From Paraburkholderia guartelaensis (GTDB lineage Bacteria; Pseudomonadota; Gammaproteobacteria; Burkholderiales; Burkholderiaceae), in NCBI RefSeq assembly GCF_004353905.1, contig NZ_SMOD01000006.1, positions 1-64,000 of the forward strand: 64,000 bases of DNA. Direction: 5' to 3'. The notes beneath the pieces were generated by a model that did no database searches, had not been told where the DNA came from, and saw only the letters and a program-made list of their open reading frames with translations. Positions within the stretch are counted from its first letter, which is position 1. Each line of letters starts with the position of its first letter. The position numbers and the translations under genes were made by a program. Shown one piece after another: positions 38,178-50,164 of this stretch.

Positions 38178-39263
38178 TCAGACGAGCCGCAGATAGATCA
38201 GTTCGCGCTTGATATACGCGTAGAAAATCGGCGCGGCAATCACGCCTTGAATGCCGAATGCGGCCTCCATCACGAGCATGGCGACGAGCAGCTCCCACGT
38301 GCGCGCCTCGATCTGGCCGCCCACGATGCGCGCGTTCAGGAAGTATTCGAGCTTGTGGATCAGGATGAGGAACACGAGCGCCGTGACCGCCGCGGGCAGG
38401 CTCACGGTGAGCGCGATGGCGACGATCAGCGTGTTCGAGATCAGGTTGCCGATCACGGGCAACAGGCCTACGACGAAGGTCACCACGACCAGCATCTTCG
38501 CGAGCGGCAGCGGCGCGTGAAACACGGGCAGCGCGAGCAGGAGGAAGAGGCCGGTGAACACCGTGTTGATGGCCGAAATCTTCACCTGCGCGAACACGAT
38601 GCGGCGGAACGCGTCGGCGAAACGGGACACGCGCGTAACGAACGCCGTGGAGAGCGGCAGCCGCGTGGCGTTCTTCTGCGCGCCGATGGCGATGATCGCG
38701 CCGATGATCATGCCGATCACGATATGCCCGAAGATGCGCGCGGCGTTCTTGCCGCCCTGGCCGAGCTGCGTGGCGTGCTCGTGCATGAGCGCGAGCGCCT
38801 TGAGCTTCATCTGGGCGACGTCCACGGGCAGATAGGCGGCGATGGACTCGGGAATGCGCCCGCGCGCCTGGTCGACGAACGTCATCATCTGCGCCATGAC
38901 TTTCTGCACGCTCGGCACATCGCTTTCGAACTGCTCGATCACGCCGACGGTGAGCCCCGTGAGCACGCCCACTATCACGATAGAAACCAGCACCACGGAG
39001 AGCCAGCGGGCGCGGCTGCTCGACATGCGCCGCTCGATGAGCGGCGAAATGGTATGAACGAGCTGGAAGACGAGCATACCCGCGAGCAGCGCGCCGAGCA
39101 GGTTCAGGTGCAGCACCGCCAGCATGCCGGCGAGCGCGGCCACATAGCTGCCGATTTCCACTGCCGAAAGCTTCGGCAGGCTCATGTCGCTCGTGAGCCT
39201 GACCGGGCGTGGCCGCAGGTCGCGCACCTGTTTATCTTCGGTCGCTTCGTTGCGCTTGACCAT
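38178..39263 (-). CDS. AI-2E/PerM-family membrane transporter
   Basis: The 361-residue protein has about eight membrane helices in the PerM/YdiK arrangement: an N-terminal helix pair (about 35-75), a central soluble stretch, and four or five C-terminal helices with FVVGLLPVIGNLISNTLIV, typical of the family, ending VIAAPIFYAYIKRELI. Members have been linked to autoinducer-2 export or Na+/H+ exchange; the substrate here is unknown. It is convergent with narL (30-base gap) and lies downstream of uvrA on the same strand. Confidence 0.85.
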   Translation of the reverse strand: MVKRNEATEDKQVRDLRPRPVRLTSDMSLPKLSAVEIGSYVAALAGMLAVLHLNLLGALLAGMLVFQLVHTISPLIERRMSSSRARWLSVVLVSIVIVGVLTGLTVGVIEQFESDVPSVQKVMAQMMTFVDQARGRIPESIAAYLPVDVAQMKLKALALMHEHATQLGQGGKNAARIFGHIVIGMIIGAIIAIGAQKNATRLPLSTAFVTRVSRFADAFRRIVFAQVKISAINTVFTGLFLLLALPVFHAPLPLAKMLVVVTFVVGLLPVIGNLISNTLIVAIALTVSLPAAVTALVFLILIHKLEYFLNARIVGGQIEARTWELLVAMLVMEAAFGIQGVIAAPIFYAYIKRELIYLRLV

Positions 39264-39288
39264 GTTGGGTATTTTCCGTCTCCAAACT

Positions 39289-39310
39289 TCGGGGGCGCAC
39301 GCGCCCCCGA
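39289..39310. terminator. GC hairpin between uvrA and the AI-2E gene
   Basis: TCGGGGGCG and CGCCCCCGA form a nine-pair stem with a short loop, but no T-run follows on either strand. It could be a factor-dependent terminator or an mRNA-end structure. Confidence 0.35.
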
Positions 39311-39375
39311 CCCGTTGTTGCTGCAGCTATTTCTACTGCTAAATTTCCGGCCCGGTTGTCAGTCCGCCTGGCGGG

Positions 39376-42267
<2,892 letters not shown>

Positions 42268-42454
42268 GAACCTGCGGGAGAAAGGGAAACCAAACCTGCT
42301 ACTATAACGACTTTTCCAGACCGCCGTTACGGCTTGCTGACGGTCTTTGAAAGGGCCCGGAGCGGCAAGTGCAAGGGCCTCGAAAGAGGCGCGTCAGGGG
42401 GCGTCCCGGTCAACAAACGTGCGGGCACTTGCGGTCCAAACACATAACGCTCCG

Positions 42455-43663
42455 ATGTCCTCCAATTCACCCGCTACATCCTCGCGCATGAGCGCGCCCG
42501 AGTTGCGCGCGACCGTCTCGCTGGCGGCGATCTTCGCGCTGCGCATGCTCGGTCTCTTCATGATCATGCCGGTGTTTTCGGTCTACGCGAAAACTATTCC
42601 CGGCGGCGACAACCTTCTGCTCGTCGGCATTGCGCTCGGCGCGTACGGCGTCACGCAGTCGCTCCTCTATATTTTCTACGGCTGGGTTTCGGACATGGTG
42701 GGCAGAAAGCCCGTCATCGCGGCTGGCCTCGTCATTTTCGCGATCGGCAGCTTCGTCGCGGCGGGCGCGCACGACATGACCTGGATTATCGTCGGGCGGG
42801 TGATCCAGGGCATGGGCGCGGTATCGTCGGCCGTGCTGGCGTTCATCGCCGACCTGACCGCCGAGGAGCACCGCACCAAGGCCATGGCGATGGTGGGGGG
42901 CTCGATCGGCATGTCGTTCGCCGTTGCCATCGTCGGCGCGCCGATCGTGTTCCACTGGGTCGGGATGAGCGGTTTGTTCACGCTGGTCGGGGTGTTCTCG
43001 ATTCTCGCGGTGGGCGTGGTGATCTGGGTCGTGCCCGACGCGCCCAGCAAGCCCGTGCACGTGCGCGCCCCGTTCGCCGAGGTGCTGCACAACGTGGAGC
43101 TGCTGCGCCTGAACTTCGGCGTGCTCGTGCTGCACGCCACGCAAACGGCGCTTTTTCTCGTCGTGCCGCGCCTGCTCGTGGACGCGGGCCTGCCGGTTGC
43201 GTCGCACTGGATGATCTATCTGCCGGTCATGGGCCTCGCGTTCGTCATGATGGTGCCGGCCATCATCGTCGCGGAGAAGCGGGGCAAGATGAAGGCCGTG
43301 CTCGTCTCTGCGATCGGTCTTATCCTGATCGGCCAGCTTTTGCTCGGCTCGCTCGCGCATACACTTGTCATCGTGTCGGCCGTGCTGTTTGTGTACTTCC
43401 TCGGCTTCAACATCCTGGAGGCTTCGCAGCCTTCGCTCGTGTCGAAGCTCGCGCCGGGCAACCGCAAGGGGGCGGCCACGGGCGTGTACAACACCACGCA
43501 GTCGATCGGGCTTGCGCTCGGCGGCGTGGTGGGCGGATGGATACTCAAGCACGAAGGCGCGAGCGCGGTCTTTTACACATGCTCGGGGCTCGTCTTGTGC
43601 TGGCTTATAATCGCGGCCAATATGAAGGCGCCGCCCAAGCGGGCAGAAGCCAAGCGGGCTTGA
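42455..43663 (+). CDS. MFS transporter, YajR-like without the C-terminal domain
   Basis: The 402-residue, twelve-helix protein resembles Yaj[19 protein letters not shown] in helix 1, the loop motif [13 protein letters not shown], and [21 protein letters not shown] in helices 4-5. E. coli YajR has an extra C-terminal cytoplasmic domain, which is absent here; the protein ends shortly after helix 12. Drug or metabolite export is likely but the substrate is unknown. The ATG at 42455 is the first that gives a normal N-terminus; the gene lies between divergent uvrA and ssb. Confidence 0.85.
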   Translation: MSSNSPATSSRMSAPELRATVSLAAIFALRMLGLFMIMPVFSVYAKTIPGGDNLLLVGIALGAYGVTQSLLYIFYGWVSDMVGRKPVIAAGLVIFAIGSFVAAGAHDMTWIIVGRVIQGMGAVSSAVLAFIADLTAEEHRTKAMAMVGGSIGMSFAVAIVGAPIVFHWVGMSGLFTLVGVFSILAVGVVIWVVPDAPSKPVHVRAPFAEVLHNVELLRLNFGVLVLHATQTALFLVVPRLLVDAGLPVASHWMIYLPVMGLAFVMMVPAIIVAEKRGKMKAVLVSAIGLILIGQLLLGSLAHTLVIVSAVLFVYFLGFNILEASQPSLVSKLAPGNRKGAATGVYNTTQSIGLALGGVVGGWILKHEGASAVFYTCSGLVLCWLIIAANMKAPPKRAEAKRA

Positions 43664-43814
43664 CCCAGGCGGGCCTGAGTTAGAACCAACGGTTCACAGC
43701 AACGCAATTCGCGGAGGCGGTGCGCGACCGGCGAAGGCGCATGAGACACATCAGGCGCTCGCCGGCGCGCACCGCGCGGCCGCTCCTCGCAACGGAATCA
43801 AACAGGAGAAATTC

Positions 43815-44357
43815 ATGGCATCCGTGAACAAGGTGATCCTCGTCGGCAACCTCGGCGCCGAACCGGAAGTGCGCTATCTGCCGAGCGGCGACGCCGTGGC
43901 GAACATTCGCCTCGCCACGACCGACCGCTACAAGGACAAGGCGTCCGGCGAGTTCAAGGAAATGACCGAATGGCACCGCGTGTCGTTCTTCGGGCGCCTG
44001 GCCGAAATCGTCTCGGAGTACCTGAAGAAGGGCTCGTCGGTGTATATCGAAGGCCGCATCCGCACGCGCAAGTGGCAAGCGCAGGACGGCACCGACCGTT
44101 ACTCGACGGAAATCGTCGCCGACCAGATGCAGATGCTGGGTGGCCGCAGCGGCGGCGCCTCGGCGGGCAGCGACATGGGTGACGACGGCGGCTACAGCCG
44201 TGAGCAATCCGCACCGCGCGGCGGCGGCCGTGCTTCGGGCGGTGGCGGCGCGCCGCGCTCGAGCGGTGGCGGTGCTGGCGGCGGCGCAAGCGGTGGCCGT
44301 TCGAACGCGCCGGCTGGCGGCGGCTTCGACGAGATGGACGACGATATTCCGTTCTAA
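43815..44357 (+). CDS. ssb: Single-stranded DNA-binding protein
   Basis: SSB coats single-stranded DNA and recruits repair and replication proteins. The 180-residue protein has an N-terminal OB fold (about 1-108; [36 protein letters not shown] segment), a Gly/Ser/Arg-rich flexible linker (about 115-168), and the acidic C-terminal tip DEMDDDIPF that binds partner proteins. AGGAGAAA lies before the ATG. A strong terminator follows at 44385. Confidence 0.97.
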   Translation: MASVNKVILVGNLGAEPEVRYLPSGDAVANIRLATTDRYKDKASGEFKEMTEWHRVSFFGRLAEIVSEYLKKGSSVYIEGRIRTRKWQAQDGTDRYSTEIVADQMQMLGGRSGGASAGSDMGDDGGYSREQSAPRGGGRASGGGGAPRSSGGGAGGGASGGRSNAPAGGGFDEMDDDIPF

Positions 44358-44384
44358 AACGTCCGAACGCATTTGCAGGGCCTG

Positions 44385-44423
44385 AAGCCCCGCCTCGACC
44401 TTGCGGTCGAGGCGGGGCTTTTC
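44385..44423 (+). terminator. Strong terminator after ssb
   Basis: AAGCCCCGCCTCGACC and GGTCGAGGCGGGGCTT form a perfect 16-pair stem with a TTGC loop, followed by TTT. Confidence 0.92.
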
Positions 44424-44569
44424 ATTTGTGCGTGCGGACCGAGCGAACCAGGCGAGTTGAGCGCCGACCCGCTGCGACGTTTTCGCACAGACAGTCGCTT
44501 CTGCGCCCTAAGCGACACGTTTTCTGATTTTTGTCACGGCAAAACTCCGGCCGGCGCGCGACCATTTAA

Positions 44570-44592
44570 AAGATGCATTAATTTTGCATCTT
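44570..44592. promoter_or_regulatory. NsrR operator in the hcp promoter region
   Basis: AAGATGCA (44570-44577) and TGCATCTT (44585-44592) are perfect inverted repeats separated by seven AT bases. This is the known NsrR pattern (AAGATGYATTT around an AT-rich centre). NsrR is a nitric-oxide-sensing iron-sulphur repressor, and hcp is a classic target. The site lies 46 bases before the GTG start, where it would block RNA polymerase. NsrR itself is not encoded in the window. Confidence 0.85.
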
Positions 44593-44637
44593 ACAAGACT
44601 GCTCGCGCCGTCACCCCACAAGGAAAAGGAGAAAGCC

Positions 44638-46305
44638 GTGTTTTGCTATCAATGTGAACAGACCGACCGCACCCAGGCCACACCGGGGTGTGCCTCGGCC
44701 AAGGGCAACTGCGGCAAGGACGCCACGACTGCGGATCTGCAGGACCTGCTGATCTACGCGGCCAAGGGCATCGCACAGTATGGCGCGCTCGCGCGCGGCC
44801 TCGGCAGCCCCGATCGCGAAGCCGACCGCTTCATGCTCTATGCGCTGTTCACAACGCTCACCAACGTCAACTTCAACGCCAGCCGTTTCGTGGCGATGCT
44901 GCGCGAGGCCGCGCAACACCGCGATCGCGTGAAGTCGACCTGCGAGGCGCTCGCCCTCGCGCAAGGCGTCGCCGCTGCGCAGCCGGGCGGCGCAGCGCTC
45001 TGGCAACCGGGCAACGATCTCGCCGAACTGCAGGCGCAGGCCGCGCTCGTCGGCATCAGGGCCGGGCTCCCGAAGGTGGGCGAGGATGTCGTGGGCTTGC
45101 GCGCCCTCGTGCTCTACGGCCTGAAAGGCGTGTGTGCCTACGCCCATCACGCGCGCGTGCTCGGTTACGAGAGCGAAGAGGTCTACGCGGGCGTGGAGGC
45201 GGCGCTCGTGTTTCTCGCGAGCGAACCCACGCAGGCGGGCGATATCCTTGAACATGCGCTCGCGCTCGGCAACCTGAACCTCAAGGTCATGGAATTGCTC
45301 GATGCAGCGAACACGGGCCGCTTCGGCATGCCCGAACCCACTGCCGTGCGCGTGACGCCGGCGGCGGGCAAAGCCATCCTGGTCTCGGGCCACGACCTCG
45401 GCGATCTGGAGGCGCTGCTCGAAGCCACCCAGGGCACCGGCGTGCAGATCTACACGCACGGCGAGATGCTGCCCGCACATGCTTACCCGAAGCTCAAGGC
45501 TTATCCGCATCTGGCAGGCAACTACGGCGGCGCATGGCAGGACCAGCAATCGGACTTCGCGAACTTTCCCGGCCCGATCCTGATGACCTCCAACTGCCTG
45601 ATCGAGCCGCTGCCGCAGTACCGCCAGCGCATCTTCACGACAGGGCCGGTAGGCTGGGCCGGTGTGCGCCATCTCGAGCATCACGCGTTCGCGCCGGTCG
45701 TGCAGGCCGCGCTCGCGCTGCCGGGCTACCGCGAAACGGTGCCGGAGGAAACCATCACCATCGGCTTTGCACGCAACACGGTGCTCGGCGTGGCCGACAA
45801 GGTGATCGACGCGGTGAAGGCCGGTCAGATCCGCCACTTCTTCCTGATCGGCGGCTGCGACGGCGCCGCGCCCGGCCGCAACTACTACACCGAGTTCGCC
45901 CAGGGCGCGCCCGACGACACCGTCGTCATGACGCTCGGCTGCAACAAGTACCGCTTCAACCGTCACCAGTTCGGCGACATCGGCGGCATTCCGCGCCTGC
46001 TCGATCTGGGCCAGTGCAACGACAGCTACTCGGCGATCCAGATCGCCATCGCGCTCTCGAAGGCCTTCGACTGTGGTGTGAACGATCTGCCGCTCACACT
46101 CGTGGTGTCGTGGTTCGAACAGAAGGCTGCTGCGGTGCTGCTCACGCTGCTTGCGCTCGGCCTGCGCAACATCCATCTCGGACCGACGTTGCCCGCCTTC
46201 CTCACGCCGAACGTCCTCGACATCCTCGTCAAGCAGTTCGGTATCTCGCCGATCGGCGAGGCGCAAGCGGACCTCGCCGCGGCGCTCGCACGCAAGGCCG
46301 CTTGA
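44638..46305 (+). CDS. hcp: Hybrid-cluster protein (hydroxylamine/NO reductase)
   Basis: Hcp is a cytoplasmic iron-sulphur-oxygen enzyme that reduces hydroxylamine or, at low levels, nitric oxide, and in E. coli also directs protein S-nitrosylation. The 555-residue protein has the class II N-terminal cysteines CX2CX11CX6C (Cys3, Cys6, Cys18, Cys25), like E. coli Hcp. Hybrid-cluster ligands appear in [29 protein letters not shown] and [10 protein letters not shown]. It starts with GTG at 44638 behind AAGGAGAAA. An NsrR operator lies upstream and an Hcr-like reductase follows after 17 bases. Confidence 0.96.
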   Translation: MFCYQCEQTDRTQATPGCASAKGNCGKDATTADLQDLLIYAAKGIAQYGALARGLGSPDREADRFMLYALFTTLTNVNFNASRFVAMLREAAQHRDRVKSTCEALALAQGVAAAQPGGAALWQPGNDLAELQAQAALVGIRAGLPKVGEDVVGLRALVLYGLKGVCAYAHHARVLGYESEEVYAGVEAALVFLASEPTQAGDILEHALALGNLNLKVMELLDAANTGRFGMPEPTAVRVTPAAGKAILVSGHDLGDLEALLEATQGTGVQIYTHGEMLPAHAYPKLKAYPHLAGNYGGAWQDQQSDFANFPGPILMTSNCLIEPLPQYRQRIFTTGPVGWAGVRHLEHHAFAPVVQAALALPGYRETVPEETITIGFARNTVLGVADKVIDAVKAGQIRHFFLIGGCDGAAPGRNYYTEFAQGAPDDTVVMTLGCNKYRFNRHQFGDIGGIPRLLDLGQCNDSYSAIQIAIALSKAFDCGVNDLPLTLVVSWFEQKAAAVLLTLLALGLRNIHLGPTLPAFLTPNVLDILVKQFGISPIGEAQADLAAALARKAA

Positions 46306-46322
46306 GCGCGGGTGAAAACGTC

Positions 46323-47345
46323 ATGAGTTATCAAATCGAGCTCACCACACGCGACGGCCAGGCGTTCGGCTTCGCGTGCGAGCCGGGGCAGGACGTGTTG
46401 AGCGCGGCGGCGGCGGCGGATATCACGCTGCCCTCGCAGTGCCGGCGCGGCAGCTGCGGCGCGTGCCACGCCACCGTGACCGAAGGGGCGTACACGCTCG
46501 GCGATCACAGCGCGGACGCGTTGCCGTCCGGCGACCCGCACGCGGTTCTGCTGTGCCGCACGAAACCTTCGGCCGACTTGCGCGTCGCGGCGCCGTACGA
46601 CGGCACGAAGGTGTTGCTGCAGCCGGTTGCCGCGCGTACGGCGCGCATTGCCGCGCTGGAAACGATCGCCGACGACACGCGCCGTCTCGAACTGCTGCTC
46701 GAAGCCGACCAAACGAGCGGCAGCGCCGCCGAATTCGAAGCGGGGCAGTTCGCGGAGCTGGAGTTGCCGGAGGGCGGCGTGAAGCGCCCGTTCTCGCTTT
46801 CCAACACGAGCAACTGGGAAGGGCGTCTCGAGTTCCTGATCCGGCTGCGGCCGCAAGGCGAGTTTTCGGCGTATCTGCGCGAGCGGGCGCAGCCGGACGA
46901 CGTCCTCACCGTTCACGGTCCACAAGGCGGCTTCGGTCTGATCGCCGACAGTCTGCGCCCGCGCTGGTTCGTGGCGGGCGGCACGGGTCTCGCGCCCGTG
47001 CTCTCGATGCTGCGCCGCATGGCCGAATTCGGGGAAATGAACGATGCACGGCTCTTTTACGGCGTGAATCGCGAGAGCGAGCTTTTCCTGCTCGACGAAC
47101 TGGACGCGCTTCGGGCGGTGCTGCCGCAACTGCACGTCGAGCTTTGCGTGCGTGAAGCGGGTGATGGCTGGCAAGGCTCGCACAGCACCCCCGTCGACGC
47201 GCTCGCCGCCGCGCTCGCGGAGGGTGGTGCAGCGCCCGACCTTTACGTTTGCGGTCCGCCCGCGATGGTGAGCGCCGCGCAGGCGGTGGCGGCGCGCGCA
47301 CGCGTGCCGTCCGCGCAGTTCGTCAGCGAGCGCTTCACGGTTTGA
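46323..47345 (+). CDS. Hcr-like NADH reductase with N-terminal [2Fe-2S] domain
   Basis: The 340-residue electron-transfer protein has a plant-type ferredoxin domain first (about 1-95; ligands in QCRRGSCGAC and LLCRTK), then an FAD domain (about 105-200; RPFSLSNTSN) and an NAD-binding domain (about 210-335; FVAGGTGLAPVLSML, VCGPPAMV). This is the BenC/XylZ order; E. coli Hcr has the ferredoxin domain at the C-terminus. Its position 17 bases behind hcp under the same NsrR operator indicates that it reduces Hcp. A strong terminator follows. Confidence 0.9.
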   Translation: MSYQIELTTRDGQAFGFACEPGQDVLSAAAAADITLPSQCRRGSCGACHATVTEGAYTLGDHSADALPSGDPHAVLLCRTKPSADLRVAAPYDGTKVLLQPVAARTARIAALETIADDTRRLELLLEADQTSGSAAEFEAGQFAELELPEGGVKRPFSLSNTSNWEGRLEFLIRLRPQGEFSAYLRERAQPDDVLTVHGPQGGFGLIADSLRPRWFVAGGTGLAPVLSMLRRMAEFGEMNDARLFYGVNRESELFLLDELDALRAVLPQLHVELCVREAGDGWQGSHSTPVDALAAALAEGGAAPDLYVCGPPAMVSAAQAVAARARVPSAQFVSERFTV

Positions 47346-47385
47346 GTGGCAATGCAGTCTGTAGTGTTTCTTCGTGTCTGATTGA

Positions 47386-47411
47386 CCTCGCCTTCGGGCG
47401 GGGTTTTTTTT
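47386..47411 (+). terminator. Terminator after the hcp operon
   Basis: CCTCGCC and GGCGGGG pair around a TTCG loop and are followed by eight Ts. Confidence 0.9.
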
Positions 47412-47461
47412 CGCGCATCGGGTGGCCATGCACGGCAACTCTGAGCGATCAATTTCAAAGA

Positions 47462-47486
47462 TTGACATTCAGTCATTAACTGTCAA
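47462..47486. promoter_or_regulatory. Inverted repeat TTGACA-N13-TGTCAA before the YheO-type regulator
   Basis: The two six-base arms are perfect complements and end one base before the ATG at 47488. The left arm is also a consensus -35 box. It could be the autoregulatory operator of this regulator. If the arm is the -35, transcription would begin inside the annotated gene and a later start codon (47500 or 47503) would be used. Confidence 0.4.
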
Positions 47487-47487
47487 A

Positions 47488-48168
47488 ATGTCCAACATCA
47501 TGATGCCAACCCGCAAAACCCGTTCCGGCCATTCCACTGACGAAAACGCGCTGCTCCTGCGCGAAGGCGAGAAGATTGTCGCCGCGCTCGGCCAGACGCT
47601 CGCGCCGCTAGTCGAGGTGGTGCTGCACGACCTCACTCGGCCCGAGCACTCCGTCGTGGCGATCGCGAACAATTTGTCAGGACGGCAAGTCGGCGACGCC
47701 GCCACCGAAATGGGTCTCGCGCGCATCACCGACTCCGGTTTTCCCGAAGTCGTGGCCAACTATCCGAACCGCTTTCCCGACGGGCGTCCGGCCAAGAGCA
47801 CATCCATCGGCCTCAAAAACAGCGCGGGCGAGTACGTCGCGGCCCTCTGCCTGAACATGGATGTGTCGCTGATCGGCGCGGTGACGGCGGGCCTCGGCCA
47901 GCTGATCCAGACCAGCACGGCTGCGCCCGTCGCCGAAACGCTCGCGCCGCGCGGCGTGGGCTGTGTGCGCGAGGCGCTCGAACGCTTCGCCGCCACGCGC
48001 AACACCACGCCCATCGGCATGACGCTCGCGCAGCGCCGCGAGGCCGTGCGCGAACTCGCGACAAACGGAATGCTGAACCTGCGACATGCGCTCGCCGACG
48101 TGGCCACCACGCTCGGCGTAGCGCGCTCGACCGTGTACACCTACCTGCCAGCCGAAGAACGACCATGA
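47488..48168 (+). CDS. YheO/DauR-type transcriptional regulator
   Basis: The 226-residue protein has a YheO-like PAS domain (about 25-135; VVLHDLTRPEHSVVAIANN, LSGRQVGD) that usually senses a small ligand, and a C-terminal HTH (about 175-222; LADVATTLGVARSTVYTYL). Relatives include DauR, the regulator of D-arginine catabolism. Its stop overlaps the ammonia-lyase start (ATGA), so it probably controls that gene in response to its substrate. The start is uncertain: 47488 has no ribosome site, and ATGs at 47500 and 47503 are also possible. Confidence 0.85.
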   Translation: MSNIMMPTRKTRSGHSTDENALLLREGEKIVAALGQTLAPLVEVVLHDLTRPEHSVVAIANNLSGRQVGDAATEMGLARITDSGFPEVVANYPNRFPDGRPAKSTSIGLKNSAGEYVAALCLNMDVSLIGAVTAGLGQLIQTSTAAPVAETLAPRGVGCVREALERFAATRNTTPIGMTLAQRREAVRELATNGMLNLRHALADVATTLGVARSTVYTYLPAEERP

Positions 48169-49136
48169 GCACTCTGCCTATTACCTTCGAAGACGTCGCC
48201 GCCGCCCACGAACGCCTGCGTGGCGTCGCGCACCGCACGCCGGTTCTGACTTCCAGCACCGCGAACGAGCGCACGGGCGCGCAGCTTTTCTTCAAATGCG
48301 AGAACCTGCAGCGCATGGGCGCGTTCAAGTTCCGCGGCGCCTATAACGCGATCGCGCAGTTCACGCCGGAGCAGAAGGCGGGCGGCGTGATCACGTTCTC
48401 GTCGGGCAACCACGCGCAGGCGATCGCGTTGTCGGCGCGTCTGCTCGGCGTGAAGGCCGTGATCGTCATGCCGCACGACGCGCCCGCGGTGAAGGTGGAG
48501 GCCACGCGCGGCTATGGCGGCGAGGTCGTCTTTTACGATCGCTATACCGAGGACCGCGAGGCACTCGGCAAACGGCTCGCGGCCGAGCGCGGCCTCACGC
48601 TCATTCCGCCGTACGACCACGCGCACGTGATGGCCGGGCAGGGCACAGCCGCCAAGGAGCTGTTCGAGGAAACGGGCGAGCTCGACTTGCTGCTCACGCC
48701 GCTTGGCGGCGGCGGGCTGCTCTCGGGCTGTGCGACCGCCGCGCATGCGCTCTCGCCCGCGTGCACGGTGATCGGCGTCGAGCCGGAGGCCGGCAACGAC
48801 GGTCAGCGCAGCCTGCAGTCGGGTGAGATCGTCCACATCGACACGCCGAAGACGCTTGCCGACGGTGCGCAAACCCAGCATCTCGGCAACCTGACCTTTG
48901 CGGTGATCCGCGAGCGCGTGAGCGAGATCGTCACCGTGAGCGACGCGGAACTCGTCGATACGATGAAATTCTTCGCGAGCCGCATGAAGCTCGTGGTCGA
49001 ACCCACCGGCTGCCTCGCTGCGGCGGCGGTGCTGCACGGCAAGGTGGACGTGCGCGGCAAGCGCGTGGGCGTGCTCATCTCCGGGGGCAACGTCGACCTG
49101 CTGCGCTTTGCCGAACTGGTTCAGGCCGCGGGCTAA
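48165..49136 (+). CDS. PLP-dependent threonine/hydroxyaspartate ammonia-lyase
   Basis: The 323-residue fold-type II PLP enzyme belongs to the threonine dehydratase/serine racemase family. The Schiff-base lysine is in GAFKFRGAYNA, the substrate loop is SSGNHAQAIAL, and the phosphate-binding loop is LGGGGLLSG. There is no C-terminal ACT regulatory domain, so it is not the biosynthetic IlvA type. The sequence style (ENLQRMGAFKFRGA) resembles threo-3-hydroxy-L-aspartate ammonia-lyases, which I consider the most likely activity; serine or threonine dehydratase is the alternative. Confidence 0.85.
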   Translation: MSTLPITFEDVAAAHERLRGVAHRTPVLTSSTANERTGAQLFFKCENLQRMGAFKFRGAYNAIAQFTPEQKAGGVITFSSGNHAQAIALSARLLGVKAVIVMPHDAPAVKVEATRGYGGEVVFYDRYTEDREALGKRLAAERGLTLIPPYDHAHVMAGQGTAAKELFEETGELDLLLTPLGGGGLLSGCATAAHALSPACTVIGVEPEAGNDGQRSLQSGEIVHIDTPKTLADGAQTQHLGNLTFAVIRERVSEIVTVSDAELVDTMKFFASRMKLVVEPTGCLAAAAVLHGKVDVRGKRVGVLISGGNVDLLRFAELVQAAG

Positions 49137-49152
49137 AGCGCCTGAACTTAAC

Positions 49153-50028
49153 TTAAGCGAGCAGTTCCGCGAGCGCCGCGCGCGCGTTCGTCACGTGCGC
49201 GGACTCGCCAGGCTGGCCCGGCAGCAAATGGAATTCGGCCGCAGGCAGCGCAGGCAAGCCGAATGAAGCCGGGCAGGGCAACAGTCCTTCGCCGATCGCC
49301 GACTCGTTCAGACACGAGATGCCCAGTCCCGCTTTGAGCGCGAGCTGCAGCCCGGCCACGCCCGAAGCCGAATGCGAAATCAGGTAGGGCATGCGCGCTT
49401 CATCGAGCAACCTCACGACGCGCCGCTGCAACTGGCAGGTCGCCGGCAGCAGCACGAGCGGCCAGGGCGGCGTGAGCGCGGGCCGCTCGCGCAGCGTTTG
49501 CGCCGCGCCCACCCACACCAGTTTTTCGCGCCGTATCGACGTGCTCTTGTGCGTGCTGCGGCCTTCCTCCATCAGCCGCAGCGATAACCCGATGTCGTAG
49601 GCGTTCTCGTCGGCGCTGCTGTCGATCACGGCGCTCGGCAGCACAGTCACATGCAGACGCAGGCGCGGATGCTGGTTCGCGAAGCGCCGGATGATCTCCG
49701 CGACGTCGTGCGGCCGGTAATAGTCCGTGATCGCAATGCGTACTTCGCCGTCGAGCGAGCGGCCGAGCATGTCGTCGAAGGCGGCGTCGCAAAGCGCGAC
49801 GATACGGCGCGCGTGGTCGAGCAGTTTCACGCCCGCGGGCGTGGCGGACATGCCCTGCTTGCTGCGCACGAAAAGCGGCTGGCCTACGCGCTCTTCGAGC
49901 TTCTTGAGCTGTTCGCTCACCGACGACTGCGAGAGGAATACTCGCTCCGCCCCCGCGGAAACACTGCCCGCTTCTGTCACGGCGATAAACGTGCGCAACT
50001 GCGCGAGGTCGAAACCGCGTGCGCTCAT
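49153..50028 (-). CDS. LysR-family transcriptional regulator
   Basis: The 291-residue protein has an N-terminal winged HTH (about 1-65; LAQLRTFIAVTEAGSVSAGA, SQSSVSEQLKKLEERVG) and a substrate-binding effector domain (about 90-290). It is divergent from an MFS transporter, and a 35-bp dyad lies 30 bases before its ATG, the normal layout for a LysR regulator controlling itself and a transporter. It converges on the ammonia-lyase gene with a 16-base gap. The effector is unknown. Confidence 0.92.
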   Translation of the reverse strand: MSARGFDLAQLRTFIAVTEAGSVSAGAERVFLSQSSVSEQLKKLEERVGQPLFVRSKQGMSATPAGVKLLDHARRIVALCDAAFDDMLGRSLDGEVRIAITDYYRPHDVAEIIRRFANQHPRLRLHVTVLPSAVIDSSADENAYDIGLSLRLMEEGRSTHKSTSIRREKLVWVGAAQTLRERPALTPPWPLVLLPATCQLQRRVVRLLDEARMPYLISHSASGVAGLQLALKAGLGISCLNESAIGEGLLPCPASFGLPALPAAEFHLLPGQPGESAHVTNARAALAELLA

Positions 50029-50057
50029 GGTTTAGCCTGATCCTTTACGTTTCCTGC

Positions 50058-50092
50058 AATCTCATGGTTCGGAAATTCCGAATCATGAGATT
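50058..50092. promoter_or_regulatory. 35-bp near-perfect dyad between LysR and MFS genes
   Basis: Two 17-base arms around a single central A differ at only one pair; the left arm is AATCTCATGGTTCGGAA and the inner core reads TTCGGAAATTCCGAA. It lies between the divergent genes, where LysR recognition sites usually are. It is longer and more symmetrical than a standard T-N11-A box, and may hold two overlapping sites. Confidence 0.7.
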
Positions 50093-50164
50093 GGAATTTC
50101 CCGCTTTTCCGATAGATGTTGCGCCTCTACGATGCCCTCAGTCAAACGATTTCTGGAGGTCATC

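Noticed and set aside
44531..44547. TTTTGTCACGGCAAAA considered as an FNR/ANR site for hcp
   Set aside because: Only the outer TTG and AA of the consensus fit; the inner bases do not. The NsrR site is far better supported.
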